From positions 30,478,413 through 30,542,412 of the forward strand of contig JAPWDM010000007.1 of assembly GCA_035578155.1 (NCBI GenBank): 64,000 bases of DNA, given 5' to 3'. A program made the translations under genes and the position numbers. Numbering within the stretch: position 1 is the stretch's first letter; each line of letters opens with the position of its first letter. The DNA comes from Brachynemurus nebulosus (taxonomy: Eukaryota > Arthropoda > Insecta > Neuroptera > Myrmeleontidae). Shown here piece by piece: positions 10,827 through 22,439 of the stretch. The notes beneath the pieces were generated by a model. The model was not told the origin of the DNA. It saw nothing but the letters and a program-made list of their open reading frames with translations, and did not search any database.

Positions 10827-11919
10827 TTAATTGTTTTAACTTTTTGAATTATGATTCAGCGCCAAGCTATTTAGGTTGATCCCCACTTTACCCTACTTGT
10901 TTAATCAATGCTAGTATATAAATATTTATGTTTTTGATTTGGTGTAATTTTTAATAAGTTGTGCTAACATCGTTTTAAACAATTATTGATCATTCGTAAA
11001 GTTTAAATTCGGAAGCGTCATCGTTTAGACTTTTGGTGAATTATTTAAATTTAAAATTGAATCGCGCCTATATTTCGTTAAGCGCAAAATTGTCTAAAAG
11101 GAAATAGCTTTGTCCACGACAGAATTATATATCTAAATATATTTATACACAACAATCGACAAAGATAAATATATAAGTATTACCATAGAGAACAGGACAA
11201 GTGTATGTTGTCTCTGTTTCTTTTTTTTCCACAACTATTCATTTAATTATTTATTTTTATCAACCGTTTAAAAGACATGTATTTAAATATACACCTGGTA
11301 TTACATTGTGTTTTTTGTTGTTTTTTAAACCATATTTTTCAAATAAAAAAGTATCACTAGAGCTCAGAATGTTTGACCAAATGTGATTTAGACGTTCTAG
11401 ACTGCGTGTAGAGTCATTGGGTCCTTACGAGAGATGTAACGAATATCAAATTTTAAAAATGCAAATGTTAAAAAACTGAAGTATTCTGAAAATTAGAATA
11501 TCCATATTTTGACAAAGTCAAATTGGGACATACACCCAACGAAAAAAGAATAACTCAGATTATAGTAGGTAACGAAGGTTATTTGGACTGTGAGGTTTTA
11601 ATCCCTTGGTTTTTCGTCTTCTTCGGGCTCATAACTTACTTATCTAAATCGGGACAAATCTGGGGAAACCGGGACGTATGTGGACACCCAGTTTTGAATA
11701 ATTGCGATTACAAAGTAAACTTAAATGATGTAATTTTAGTCGAAAATATTGTGACGTCACTACTGAATTACATAATTGTTTTGAATTACACATATTTTAC
11801 ATGTTGTTTTAAATTTGTAAGAATTTACAGGGTACATTTCGAGGTTGTGATGAGTTTTATTTTGCTTACTAGATGGAATATTTTATAATTTTTATACAGA
11901 AGTGAAAATTATCAATATA

Positions 11920-12766
11920 CAGGCTGTCCACATTTTGAAAAGTCAGGGAAGGTCGGGGAAAAGTCAGGGATTTCACAAAATGTTCTGGAAAGTCAGGGAA
12001 AATAGGTGATAATATATTTCCCAATGATTGTAAATGAAGAAAAATGTTTGTGTTCACAATTATGTTCACGAAAATATATCACGTAAAAAAATTGCAATTT
12101 TATTTAAGGATATAAAACGTACATAAAAAATAACAATGAATAATATACGTTCCTTTTTACTGATAGATTTAAAATTAATTGTGACGTTAACAGTCATACA
12201 CAGAAAAATGCATATACTAATTATGTGTAGTTAATTTAAAATTAATTGTTGTATCGAAGTTAAAACTTTTATTTATTTATTTTTTTTTTTAAAGTCGTAA
12301 TCACCTATGTAAGTTACCATATGTAAGTTACCTATGTAAGTTACCATATGTAAGTTTATAATATGTAAGTTACCATATGTGAAAAAAAAATTTATCCCTA
12401 AAAATAAATTTTTAACTTAAAAAAAATATTTAAAAAGAGTCTTTTTTAACTTCACTCATTCACTAATAGTACCTTAAATAATTTTGCAATTTATTTTTGA
12501 TAGTGTCAACTATCGCATTCGGGGCCAATACGTAAATAATAATTTTGTTTAAATAGTTTTTTATGTAGTTAATTTAGCTCTTCCCAATCCCTTAATTTCA
12601 GTCTCAGACGTATTAAAATTTAAATAAAAATCGTGTGTTTGGACATTTATATTTTTAACCATTAATGGGAAACAAAAAAGTAATGGCCAGGGAAAATCGA
12701 ACCCAACATCATGGAAGTCAGGGAAAAGTCAGGGATTTTTTTTTATGATGGGCTGTGGACACCCTG
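11920..12766. mobile_element. Inverted-terminus element with 'AAGTCAGGGA' sub-repeats
   Basis: Ends CAGGCTGTCCACA and TGTGGACACCCTG are inverted. Next to each end lie multiple AAGTCAGGGAAAAGTCAGGG copies. The interior is very AT-rich and holds a short tandem array of TATGTAAGTTACC at 12,303-12,380. About 847 bp and non-coding. Confidence 0.6.
12303..12380 (+). repeat. Short tandem array TATGTAAGTTACCA
   Basis: Four to five imperfect copies of a 13-16-base unit TATGTAAGTTACC(A), inside the preceding element. Confidence 0.8.
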
Positions 12767-14867
12767 AATAACTGAAAATATTTTGTTGGGAAAATTTTCT
12801 TTCTGTCTAAGACTTATATTTATTTACACTTGTGTCCGGCAATAACAGTCCACTTCGTAGTTCCAACAACGAAATCCTTATGAATTCGTCATTTCTGTCA
12901 TAGCATTACGTGGTTTACCCGCACTTAATCTTTAGTGTAATGTCTAAACAAATGTAGCAGTTCGGTTGCTTAATGATCAAATCAAAAGTAAAAAAAGTGG
13001 TAAAGACAAACAATTTATGTTAATTATGGTATAAAATTTCAAATACATTCAAATGTGCTCCCATCTCCCCTATTATATTATTTAAAATTGATTTATTTAA
13101 GTCAGAAATCGTGTAATATTTTATTATTTTGACGACAAAAGGCATGATTTCATAGTTTTCTGCGTATATGAATGCGAATTCAAATATTCGTTACATCTTT
13201 ATTAAGGATCGGATTTCTAAATGGACCATGTAAATTGGATGTTGTAAATGGTAATTGTAAGTTACTTACGCTGATGACTGATAAAACTGTGAGTTACTTA
13301 AGTTACATTAGAAATTTGGATTAAAAAGTTAGCGGGTGGGAAAAAAGGGCTCGACCGTCACCCGAGTAAATTCGACCCAGTCTCTAGTCTTTACTTGTGT
13401 GCCCGTTTTGCATAGACACATCGAAAAGTGGTTTCAAACTGACCAATTTTCGCTGAAATTGAAACAAACTTTTGTTTGAGCGAGCGTACTCATTGCCGAT
13501 AGACATTAAAAGTATTATATCAAAATATAAAAAGAACACACATACTTCTGGGCAAAAACATTCACAACACTAGTGAAATGTATGAACGGACGAACAGACA
13601 GACTTTAGTGGTCGGACAGACGAACTTGTGGCGTTTGAACGGTAGTGTGGACGTTGTGGTGTACATAGACGGCAACCTATTTGTACCTAAAAATAACGAC
13701 AGCATCTTCTAGGTGAGTGACGTAGCAACTGGGCCCACTATTCCGTACTGTCGTTTTTAAAAGCATAACCGATCTAATCAAAATGAGGCGATAAAAATAA
13801 TGTACAGAAAGAAACACCTTTATAAGTCTTTAATTATTTACTTTGGTTTTGAAATGTGAAAAATTCGTTTATGAATTTTTGATTTTTTTTTTTGCTTAAA
13901 AAAATTAAATTGATTTGTAAACTGTCATTTTTTTTGGCAATGCTCAATCCAATTTTAATTATTATTTAAAGAGTATTTAATAAATTTTTGAAACTTGCTA
14001 CGAAAAGTTGAGTATAAGATTTTTATTAAAAAAAAAATCTTTAAATATATACAGCTTCCGTTACAAGACTATTTATACATTTTTAAAAATAAACCTTTAA
14101 CGTTTGTGGACCTAAATGATTCTTTGCATAGAATCTAGTTTTTTCTAGTCACCTATTTAACGTGTTCGTACCTTCAGTCGTTTGACAATGCTCTATTAAT
14201 TTAGACAAAAAGTCTCATATGAAACTAAGCAGCTATAATAAGTTTAGTAATAACTTAAAAATATAACATATTAATATATATATCTAACTGTGGACAGATA
14301 TAGCTACGAAAAAATTTCCATTACGCGACATATTTATAATTGCGTTATCTTTTATTTTTAGTACGAGAAAAAGTATTAGTGGTAAAATTGTCGTATTTTT
14401 CGAGTAATTCGATCAACATAGAATGTTTACGATTTTTCCGTGAATCGTCAAAATTGCTGTGAATGTAAGACATTATGAACGAAAAATCCAAATGTCATCC
14501 AATAATTTTGTTCGTGACATTAAAAAAAAACAAGTCATATGGAAAAAGTAAAAAAAAAAAATTGATTCACTGTTTATAATTCACTTGTTTGATTATTAAA
14601 TTGTGTTGTATTTGGTGTCGGAGGCTTCCAAATCAGCACGTGTTTAGATGGAAGTATGCCAGTGGAATATTGGCAACCAGAAAGTCCTCTTGACAGCTCA
14701 TTTTGGTACATAAAAATTGTGTATACAGGAAAATATCCTTGTTTTATCACACAAAAAACGAGACATTAAAATTATTGTCTTCCCGGATCAAAATTTTTGG
14801 TCATTTTTTTTAGTGTTGTTAGGATTACTTAATACGATTTATATTATTATAGTAATATTTTTCCTAC

Positions 14868-14873
14868 CTGCAT
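14868..14873 (-). CDS. NfI: Candidate first coding exon of NFI (two codons, Met-Gln)
   Basis: On the minus strand an AAAATGCAG stretch is followed at once by GTAGGA, a good donor. It ends in phase 0, as required to join the exon starting at 8746, whose first residues are [11 protein letters not shown]. Vertebrate NFI proteins also reach this DEFHPF block after a very short first coding exon that ends in Gln, so Met-Gln is reasonable. The frame has a stop 12 codons upstream of this ATG and an A at -3. Other donors tested between 8.75 and 18 kb gave wrong phase or weaker sites; one at 10,743-10,760 (MPVEVQ) remains possible. The true start could also lie outside this interval. Confidence 0.3.
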
Positions 14874-17382
14874 TTTTAATAAATTAAACACTGGACAATG
14901 TTTCCATCAGTCACAAAAATATTGTTCCAAACTGAGTTAAAAAATTAAGTGAAAATCAAAATGAAAACTCAAAAACAGAAAATATAATAAATGTCGTTAT
15001 GCAAGCGAATCAAATATATATATATACGAAAATACGAGATACGAAATTAGTACATATTGATAATAATAATAATAAAAAAAAAAAAAACGAAAAACGTATA
15101 TAGTATAGATGTGAAAAATTAAAAGTAATAAGATTGTCTACATTTTTGAAAAACACCAATTTTCACCATTTTTAATAGAGCGCTCTAGCCACACATCAAA
15201 TAATACAAAGCATTTTCGTGTCCTAGACTAGACTATACATAAATGAAACAATTTTTCAAGTAATTATTTGAGAACACACAATTTTGGTGAGTTTATTGCG
15301 TTATATTTGGTTTTTTTGTTGAAAGAAAATGCAGTGTAAAAATGATGCGAATATACAGAAAGTGCTGTAACACCAATAATAATAAAAAAAAGTACTTGAA
15401 AAGACAAAACTGAAAACAATTTAAAAAAGTAATAAAGTACATTTAAGTAGCGAAAAAGATGATGTGTAACAATAATTAATAATTAATAATTAATAATAAT
15501 TAAAAATAAGGGGTTTTGAATAAATTAATTTGATAAAAATATTTACGAGAATAGCAATCGCATACGTATAAGATAAAAAATAGTGCAGGGATGACAACAC
15601 TTTAGGTTAATATTATTTGTTAATTACATATGAATAGTACAGAATCCGGGTTTTCTGGATAGAGAAGAGGAGTATCGTGTGAGCACCTGGCCTGAAGAAG
15701 GCGTTTGAAGATACGAGGATACATCGGGCTCCACCATACAGCTTCGAAGTGTATCGGGAATAAACATGCCTTGATTCTTCAAACACAACAACTATTATAC
15801 TATTATGTGATTTAAGCACTCAGCACAATTATATTGACTAATCATCATTGCAATTGACCGTATTCGAAATAATAATTTCGCTTTTTTCGGTTACAAGCAC
15901 TTTTTTTTTTTCAATTATTGTCACCTTAATCGCAGCCGCATAATCTGTACACGAACACTGATTTCTTGTTGTAGAGAGAGTCCACCTTAGTCCACCGTCT
16001 AAAAAGTCTACCGTCTTGTATTTACGTATTTTTTCCGTTTGTTTTGTATTGAAATTGAACAGAGGCAACAGAACAGAGTGCCACAATGAAGCGTTATGTT
16101 ATTTAAACACTATCGCACGTCTGTACGTTGTCGAGTTTCGATGTGTGTCGTGTATGTGCCTATGATTGTGTATAATATGTATATAATATGTACATATATT
16201 GTGCTGCTACTGAAAATACTGCAACCTTCTAAAACAACGACGCGACCAGAACGACGCCAATGCTTCGGAAAACGTTTAGGCGTCGCGCATCTATCTATTT
16301 ATCTATGTATATATACATAATATATGTATACGTACACACAGACATTTAGTCGACGGCAGTTATGGCAGTTAGTGTGATCTACACCGAAGTCTACCTCATC
16401 TCGCTACTATAACACAATATAATATGACTATGTATTTTTTCTACCAATATACAATATATATCTCAAATGCTCAAATGTAACTAACTATCTTTAGATGTAA
16501 TTTTGCGCGAATTATTCAAAATTCTTACATAAATAAAATTTTTTCAAAATTTCAACAGACAAATCTGGTTTTAAATCAACAAAATACGGCATTGTTTTTT
16601 GGTTTCGAACACGTTAAAAGCACGTTGTAAAAATTTATTTACACCCTTAAAATGGTTGGCGCATTAGAACATTCTAAAGATTTTTCGTATTCAACATTTG
16701 AACTAATTCTGACATATATACTTTTTTAACACGCGGATAATGGGGGAATCCCCAAAACAACAACCTTCTGCTAAAGATTAAGTCATAAAAAATTTATTTC
16801 AAAAATTAATTTAATCTTAAAAGCTGAGAAATGTATTGAAATTTATGTCAGCCATACTAAATATTAGTTGAACCTTTATTTTTTTTATTACGAAATAATT
16901 TTTTTCGAAAAGTAACAAGGACTGGAAGGTCACGCCCTGGATTATATGCGGTCATCAAACAAATTTCAAAATTTTTTAATGGGGTTTTATAACGACGGTT
17001 GTTTTGGTTATTGTGGGTGGGAAAGTGGCTCTGAAATTTAGGAAATGAAAAAAGACAATTATTTTTGTAATAGTTTTTTTTTTTATTTTATAAGCTTTTT
17101 TTTGGTTTAAATAGACATAGTCTTGTTAATTATTATATAGTAGTAAAGACGATTCGAAAGTCTTTAGCCAAACAGTCATGGTACATTAAAAGTACATATT
17201 CTTATAAACTAATGATTTTTTTTTAAAAATTTGAAGAATCACATTGTACACATTCTTCACCAATTTTATTTTATTTTATTTTTTTTTGTATTAAAAAAAT
17301 AAATATTTATATGTATATTACTTTTATATTATTTTAAACTTAATACTGGAAATGAATACCTAAACATTACAATTTAAAATAA

Positions 17383-17504
17383 CAGGGCCGGATTATTAAA
17401 TATTAATTAAAATGTGCGACTAAAACATAATGCAATATGAAAAGAAAATCTACAAAAAAAGAAAAAAATCACTTAAAAATGTTTTTAAATAAAATCCCAC
17501 CCTG
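17383..17504. mobile_element. Short CAGGGCCGGATT-type inverted-repeat remnant
   Basis: Left CAGGGCCGGATTATTAAA, right reverse complement CAGGGTGGGATTTTAT. 122 bp with no matching target duplication. The termini resemble hAT-type ends seen elsewhere in the window. Confidence 0.35.
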
Positions 17505-18182
17505 TTTAGGAATTTTTTTTTTTGTATTGAAAATTTATTAACTGGATTACACTATTGAAAAAGATGTTAATTTAATTTTTTTCTGTTAGCTGTTTCGGTT
17601 TTTCAATTTTACATTTGTTCAGTTTATGTTAAAAACGGTAGAGATTTTAAAATTCAAAAAGTGCTAACAGTAAACCACGATATGTAATTTATGTATGTAA
17701 TCGTACTATGTACTAAGGAACTAAGGTATGTATAGTTAATATGTCGATAGTTACATATATGTGTGATGGATTATATCTGGGACACTCACTGGACACCATA
17801 CAAAATTTTATTGAAAAAAAAAAACTTTACAAAAGTTTTTCAACATACAAGAAAAAAAAGTATTCTAAATAAAAAAAAAAAAATATGAACCGTATCAGAC
17901 AGGTTTTACTGTACCTAAATAAAACTGAACATATGTACGTGTTTACAGCAACAATTTTTTTTTTCTATTTTTTAATTATTTTTTTTGTTTGGTTAAACCA
18001 TTTTTTTTTTTGTTAAATATTTAATCAGCTAAAGCTTTTTTATATTTTCGAGTTAAATTTTTTTGTTTTTCTATTGTTTTATCAAAAAACATTGAACTTC
18101 GAATTACTAAAATTACAAAATAAGCAAATAAAGTAAGTGTGGAGAGGTTACAGGAGGAGAGCGTATAATTATGAACTAAAAA

Positions 18183-18188
18183 TTTATT
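18183..18188 (-). terminator. Candidate polyadenylation signal of the MCT gene
   Basis: A canonical AATAAA on the minus strand, 55 nt past the TAG stop. No other canonical signal lies nearer. In such AT-rich DNA the hexamer is frequent by chance, so the call rests on position. Confidence 0.45.
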
Positions 18189-18242
18189 TTGGGGCCGATT
18201 TGTTCATTCATTTACACCGGGTGTAGTTGAATAATTTGTGTT

Positions 18243-18421
18243 CTAAGATTTTGTGTCAGACGTTGCTTCCTTTTTTTTATTTGTGTAAATTTTATCATGA
18301 TTTTTCGAATCAATTCCCGAATTGACTGGAACCAGCAACAATGGAACACCGCCTAATACCATACAAGTTCCCATACAATAAAAACAGTACTCATAACCGC
18401 CGGTTACGTCACGCATTAACC
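18243..18421 (-). CDS. MCT exon 5: TM12 and C-terminal tail
   Basis: 179 nt, phase 1 in. Reads LMRDVTGGYEYCFYCMGTCM and VLGGVPLLLVPVN (TM12), then a basic and polar tail ending in SDTKS and a TAG stop at 18243-18245. The intron before it is 68 nt. LMRDxTGxYxxxFYxxG is the usual end of animal MCTs. Confidence 0.92.
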
Positions 18422-21400
18422 CTAAAACAAAACACATTTATTATATAATTCGAATGCAAAATGATCAATGATCGATAAACGATCTATACCGGCTAATGGT
18501 GGTACGGAAATCGCTCCAACACTTTGAAACATTCGTACGAGTCCGTAAGATGAACTAATTTTTTCTGTACCATACTGATCTGCCAGTAATACGGGCACTA
18601 GCAGGAACCAGCAACCCAAACAGAGACCGTACATTCCAACGGAGCATGCCAGCACGTAGAATGAGCCTGCTATTGGAATCACAAGCACGGCAACACCCGC
18701 TCCAACCATACTATAATCATAAAATTATTGCGTATAATTAAAAATGTCTTCTACATCAATATCTATAAAAAATTTGGGGGACAGGTCTACCCACACTGTC
18801 AACTTCCCATTGGATGCCCTTAAAGACTATTGCAAATGAATAACTTTTTTTTTTTAATTCAGGGGACTCCTCTTCTGGGCTCCTGATAGAGAGAGGCTTT
18901 GCCCCTTGCACCACACCGGGGGCTTCGCCTTCTGTACCTAAGGGTGGGGGCTCCACCCTTATCAAACAAATGATAACATCATTTGTTCTCAAGATACACG
19001 AGACGAAAAAATATTCACGAACGGACGAACTAACGAACGCACACACAGACATCACGCTAAAAACTGTGGATTCGGATTCTAGTGACCTTGAAACGTGGAG
19101 ATATGTCAAAATTAGCGATTCGTAAAATCGGACCCAATTACAATAACTTCCAATGGGAAGTTAAAAATGGTCAAACTTGAAAAAATAACATTCAGACTGG
19201 GTTATCAGGGTGTAGCAAATTTCCCTAAAAACCCCTTAAGACGTCCCATATATAAATAACGGGCTATATAAGGCTAATTTTCCGCGGCCACCGCCCTCCC
19301 CCCAACTAATCTAGAATACAATACTCATTTGATTTGTTAACTATATTTTATGTACTAAAATATTTTGAAGACGTTATGGAAAATTTTTTCTTAACAAACT
19401 ATAATTTATCAGTTGTAATTGTTAAATCATATGTAATCAATTATAGTTATTATTGGGTGTGTATATTAAGGACCCTCCACATTCTCACCGAGGTTGGACG
19501 AGGTTCCTCGCCGAGTTCCTCGCTGAGGTTGGCTGAGGCATATAAATAGCATTATAACACCAACCGCGAGGCCCAACGAAATGACGCTCTACATTCTCGT
19601 ACTCGGCCAACCTCGCGAGAATGTGGAGGGTCCTTTAATGGTACTGCTTTAACTACCTTAACTTTTAATGTTTAAAAGCGCGTTAGTTAACACGATAAAA
19701 AAATCAGATTAACAATTTTTATAAATTTCCATTTTTTAAATTCCATTAAACCAAATCATTTTGACAAACTGAATCTCTCCATTCTGAGAATATTGATAAT
19801 GCATAATATATAATCTGTAATACAAAAATTCACAAAGTGTATGTTGGACACGCCTTAAGGCGTTACATCACTCTGGAATGCCAGACAAGGAGGTTTTATT
19901 GGGGAATTTTTGTTCTGTAAATAATAATACAATCAGTACAAAACATTATAGAGTATATTATACGTGATCTGAGGTAGACAAGATTTTTTTCTAAGAGGTT
20001 TATAGTGGGCAGTAGGGCAATTTTTTTAAACGTTAGTGTGGCCCCAGTACGTACCTTCCAATATATCCCTTTCGTCGATCGAACAGTTGCAGATCGGAAA
20101 GCCAACCGAGTCCAAGACGCCCGCAGAGATCCAACGCGGCGCTAATCGCTACCAAATAACCGGCTTCCGTTTTTGTGAATCCAGCGCTTAGTACGTAGGC
20201 GGGTAAATAGTACAACATATACGGACTTCCGGTGGACATTAGTGTAACGGAGAGACACATCATAATAAAACTGAAATCTTTTAACAATGTAAGGTCTAAA
20301 TATTGTGATATTGTTTGAACGATGGTTTTCTTTTGGTACGATGACTGTTCGTTGGTGGGTTGCATTTCCGCTTTGTTCGCGCACAAATTTTTGTCGCCGG
20401 TGGTGACCATCAACAAACTTTTCGAGAGTGAATCACGTTGTCTGGATTTATAGACGCACGTTGAATCGGTGCTCAAATCTTCGACGGAATGTAAAAAACT
20501 CGAACTTCGAAACGACAGACTTGGTCGCATTAATATTGTTTCGCCAATCTGATCCTTTTCTTCTTCGCTGTCGGACAGGCGTGTCGGGTCAAAGATAATT
20601 TTCTTTTGGGTGAATAGATCGTTTAGAATATTGTTACGAGTTTTACTATCCGCATTTTGTAATGTTGATGCAATTTTTGTGGTGTCATTTTGTTGAAATA
20701 ATAATTCAAGTTGCTTGTTGACCGGGAGCGGTTGTTCGTTTGCCGGCGTATTTACATATTCCGTGTTCTCGGCGCCGGTCAGTTCCCGTTTTTGTGCCGT
20801 CAGTGGTCGGTACAGTGTTGCGCTCACACACACATGCAACATACATCCGCCTAACAATAATATCGTGCCGTGGAAACCGAACGATTCGCATAAAAATTCG
20901 ATTAACAGTGGAAATACAAAACTGCCAGCCGCTGTACCAGATACGCAAAGTCCATTGGCCAGTGCACGATGTTTATCGAAGTACTGAGACACCATTACAA
21001 TTCCAGGTGTTGTGGATAAGCCACCTCCAATTCCTGCAAACAACATTGTACCAAAAATCAAGTTCTGTAAATACAGTGGAAGCTCTGAGTAATGCCAAAT
21101 TTTTACAGTAGGGCAATAAAATTCTCGGAGAAGCTATACTCCCACTCTAGTACCGTGTTCTTCACCATTAAATTTTTTTTTACTCCATCTGAGTAATGTC
21201 AGCGATTAAAAAAAAAAATTAAAAATTTAGTAAAAACTCTTAGGTATATATTATATGAATTAAAAATAAAATTGATTGGGAGATATTTAAGTTTATTATT
21301 TGTAAATGGCATTATTCAGACGGAGCGATTCAAAATCTTGCTCGGAACGAAACTGTGTGGCGTAAAACTCCTGTTGAGATGTAGCAGTACGGCATTATTG

Positions 21401-22294
21401 AGAGCTTCTACTGTAATTAAATTATCAAATTTATTTACCCGTTAATACACCAAACGTAAAAAACAAATGAATTAGACTTGTTGCAAAGTAACTAAGTGTA
21501 AGTCCTAAAGCACAAAAAATACCACCCGTGAATACTACGGAACGACAACTAAATTTTTGACATAGAGCACTTGTTAGCGGCGCCAGAGCAAGACAGAGAC
21601 ATGACAATATGGCGGGAATCCAAGAAGCAACCGATGCGCTTGAATCACTGAATGTTTCCATCACTTCGACAAATAAAACGCCATAGGATTTAACCAATCC
21701 GGCGACCCAAAATTGTACCATAAATGCTCCAAACACGATTGCCCATCCATATCCACCATCGGGAGGCACAATAACACCTATGGAAAGTTTTACATGGTGA
21801 AAATTCGTTTTGTTGATTGGCGAATTCGATTTCTTACCTTCATCGTCGTTTGTACATTTTTTCACTTTCTTAACTTTTCTGGGACGTTGTTTCTTGGATA
21901 GTTTTGATGTTCTAAGTTCATGCGATTTAGCAATAAGCGGCCGCGCGGTTAAACTAGATATTGTTAGTAGATTATCATTATCCTCATCCTCAACGGTGTC
22001 CGGTGGACTAATATGGCTGTTTAAATCTCTATCGACGCTACGTGTATTAATCTCCTGTATAACTAAAGACGATGGTCGTTTTAAACTATCTGTATCGGTG
22101 TTAAGTTCAATGATTGGAGCCGAATGTATTGAGAACAGAGATCCACCCAAATCAAATTGAGTTTCGAACGGGTCAACAACCATATCAAGTGCATGACTTT
22201 CCACCTCATCTGCACCTGAAGTAACGGAACCGACTAAAGGGCTTGCCGCATATGCTCGGGCCGTCTGATGAGTCCATTCACGAGGAAGTGACAT
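18243..22294 (-). CDS. Monocarboxylate transporter-like protein (SLC16, major facilitator superfamily), five exons
   Basis: Proton-linked transporter-type membrane protein. Exons 22294-21838, 21777-21439, 21033-20055, 18710-18490 and 18421-18243 join in phase to 725 codons including the stop (724 residues). The N-terminal cytosolic region of about 150 residues is charged and ends in a Lys/Arg-rich stretch. It is followed by the SLC16 signature PPDGGYGWAIVFGAF at the start of TM1. TM1 to TM6 run to LYRPL. A loop of roughly 190 residues follows, then QYLDLTLLKD and TM7-TM12, and a short polar tail ending TSDTKS. The conserved GGGLSTTPG and SQYFDKHRALANG blocks, and GRLGLGWLSD in TM8, support family membership. 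The length and long central loop are usual for insect MCTs. Which solute it carries cannot be read from sequence. It does not overlap NFI exons and shows no operon-like relation to them. Confidence 0.94.
18490..18710 (-). CDS. MCT exon 4: TM9-TM11
   Basis: 221 nt, phase 2 in and phase 1 out. Encodes MVGAGVAVLVIPIAGSFYVL, a second helix GLCLGCWFLLVPVLLADQYG, then the helix YGLVRMFQSVGAISVPPLAG, typical of the C-terminal half of SLC16 proteins. Acceptor TGATTATAG, donor GTATAG. The intron before it is 1,344 nt and holds two transposon-like inserts. Confidence 0.92.
18801..19162. mobile_element. Inverted-repeat element in MCT intron 3, with a GC-rich core
   Basis: AACTTCCCATTGGA at the left is exactly inverted as TCCAATGGGAAGTT at the right. 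The inside has an unusual GC-rich stretch (18,880-18,960, CACACCGGGGGCTTCGCC) and an ACGAACGGACGAACTAACGA run. Non-coding; the open frame across it is Pro/Gly-rich and unlike a known domain. Confidence 0.55.
19469..19634 (+). mobile_element. 166-bp MITE, copy 1 (MCT intron 3)
   Basis: Termini AGGACCCTCCACATTCTC and its inverse GAGAATGTGGAGGGTCCT, flanked by TTA. It shares length and internal GAGGTTGG/CTCGCGGTTGG text with the copy at 27,844-28,009, which lies in the opposite orientation. Confidence 0.8.
20055..21033 (-). CDS. MCT exon 3: TM4-TM8 and large cytosolic loop
   Basis: 979 nt, phase 1 in and phase 2 out. The acceptor TTGTTTGCAG gives GIGGGLSTTPGIVMVSQYFD, the expected MCT TM4-TM5 text. 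TM5 (CVSGTAAGSFVFPLLIEFL) and TM6 (TILLLGGCMLHVCVSATLYR) follow. The loop is acidic and Ser-rich (LSDSEEEKDQ) and ends at TISQYLDLTLLKD. TM7 and TM8 then run to GWLSDLQLFDRRKGYIG. A nearer upstream AG at 21,071 is out of phase. Confidence 0.93.
21075..21413. mobile_element. pogo/Tc1-like MITE filling MCT intron 2
   Basis: CAGTGGAAGCTCTGAGTAAT on the left and the inverse of CAGTAGAAGCTCTCAATAAT on the right, flanked by TA. 339 bp inside a 405-nt intron. No transposase. Confidence 0.75.
21439..21777 (-). CDS. MCT exon 2: TM1-TM4
   Basis: 339 nt, phase 1 in and out. Starts VIVPPDGGYGWAIVFGAFMV, the SLC16 entry motif, and carries TM1 (with VKSYGVLF), TM2 (WIPAILSCLCLALAPLTSAL), TM3 and the start of TM4 (FFTFGVLTG). 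It is separated from exon 1 by a 60-nt GT-AG interval that is itself open in frame, so retention would add 20 residues without a stop. Confidence 0.9.
21838..22294 (-). CDS. MCT exon 1: cytosolic N-terminus
   Basis: 457 nt with the start codon at 22294. Encodes MSLPREWTHQTARAYAASPL onward, acidic and Ser-rich, then the basic cluster KKQRPRKVKKVKKC just before the donor GATGAAG|GTAAGA. The ATG is chosen because it is the first in the frame, has an A at -3 (AACAATG) and sits about 50 nt after an initiator-like site. Confidence 0.85.
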
Positions 22295-22337
22295 TGTTTC
22301 GAGTTGTGGCGTCGAAACGGTGGTCTTATATTGTATG

Positions 22338-22347
22338 AAAACTGACG
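22338..22347 (-). promoter_or_regulatory. Possible initiator of the MCT gene
   Basis: TCAGTT on the minus strand matches the arthropod initiator TCAKTY with A+1 near 22343. This gives a 5'UTR of about 48 nt before the ATG. No DPE match is found at +28. Short consensus, so weak evidence. Confidence 0.28.
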
Positions 22348-22439
22348 CTTATTTATTGGACTTACGCAACTCGTTTGAAAACTTTTATTCATTTGCGTAA
22401 CTGGTGTTTGGCTTTTGTAAAAAAGTTCCCCTATTTTCA

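Larger units (their letters stand above)
11428..13200. mobile_element. Possible older hAT-like element enclosing the 11.9-12.8 kb insert
   Basis: AGATGTAACGAATAT at about 11,432 is matched by its inverse ATATTCGTTACATCT at about 13,186. These termini resemble the element at 32.5 kb (TTGTAACGGATATTCG). No clear 8-bp duplication was found, so pairing of the two ends is tentative. Confidence 0.3.
13201..18182. other. NFI upstream / NFI-MCT intergenic region
   Basis: No convincing coding exon apart from the candidate two-codon NFI start at 14,868. Holds poly(A)/(T) runs, an AATAATT array near 15,475-15,510, and a small GC-rich hairpin near 16,245-16,290 (GCGTCG arms). NFI's transcription start may be here, but no initiator on the minus strand was convincing. 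Confidence 0.5.

Noticed and set aside
10604..10879. 91-codon plus-strand and overlapping minus-strand frames, and the MPVEVQ alternative NFI start
   Set aside because: Located in a TTAA-flanked inverted-repeat element. The frames lack family motifs, and the GTTAAT donor for the NFI alternative is weak.
13668..13715. Minus-strand ATGCTGTCGTTATTTTTAG|GTACAA as NFI first exon
   Set aside because: Ends in phase 1, while the exon at 8746 must be entered in phase 0.
21034..21071. Upstream acceptor for MCT exon 3, which would add NLIFGTMLFAG
   Set aside because: Its phase does not fit the exon ending at 21439, and the downstream acceptor at 21034 gives the conserved LTGIGGGLSTTPG.
20715..22160. 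Plus-strand open frames of 90-123 codons opposite the MCT exons
   Set aside because: Antisense shadows of the real coding exons, whose splice phase and family motifs are on the minus strand.
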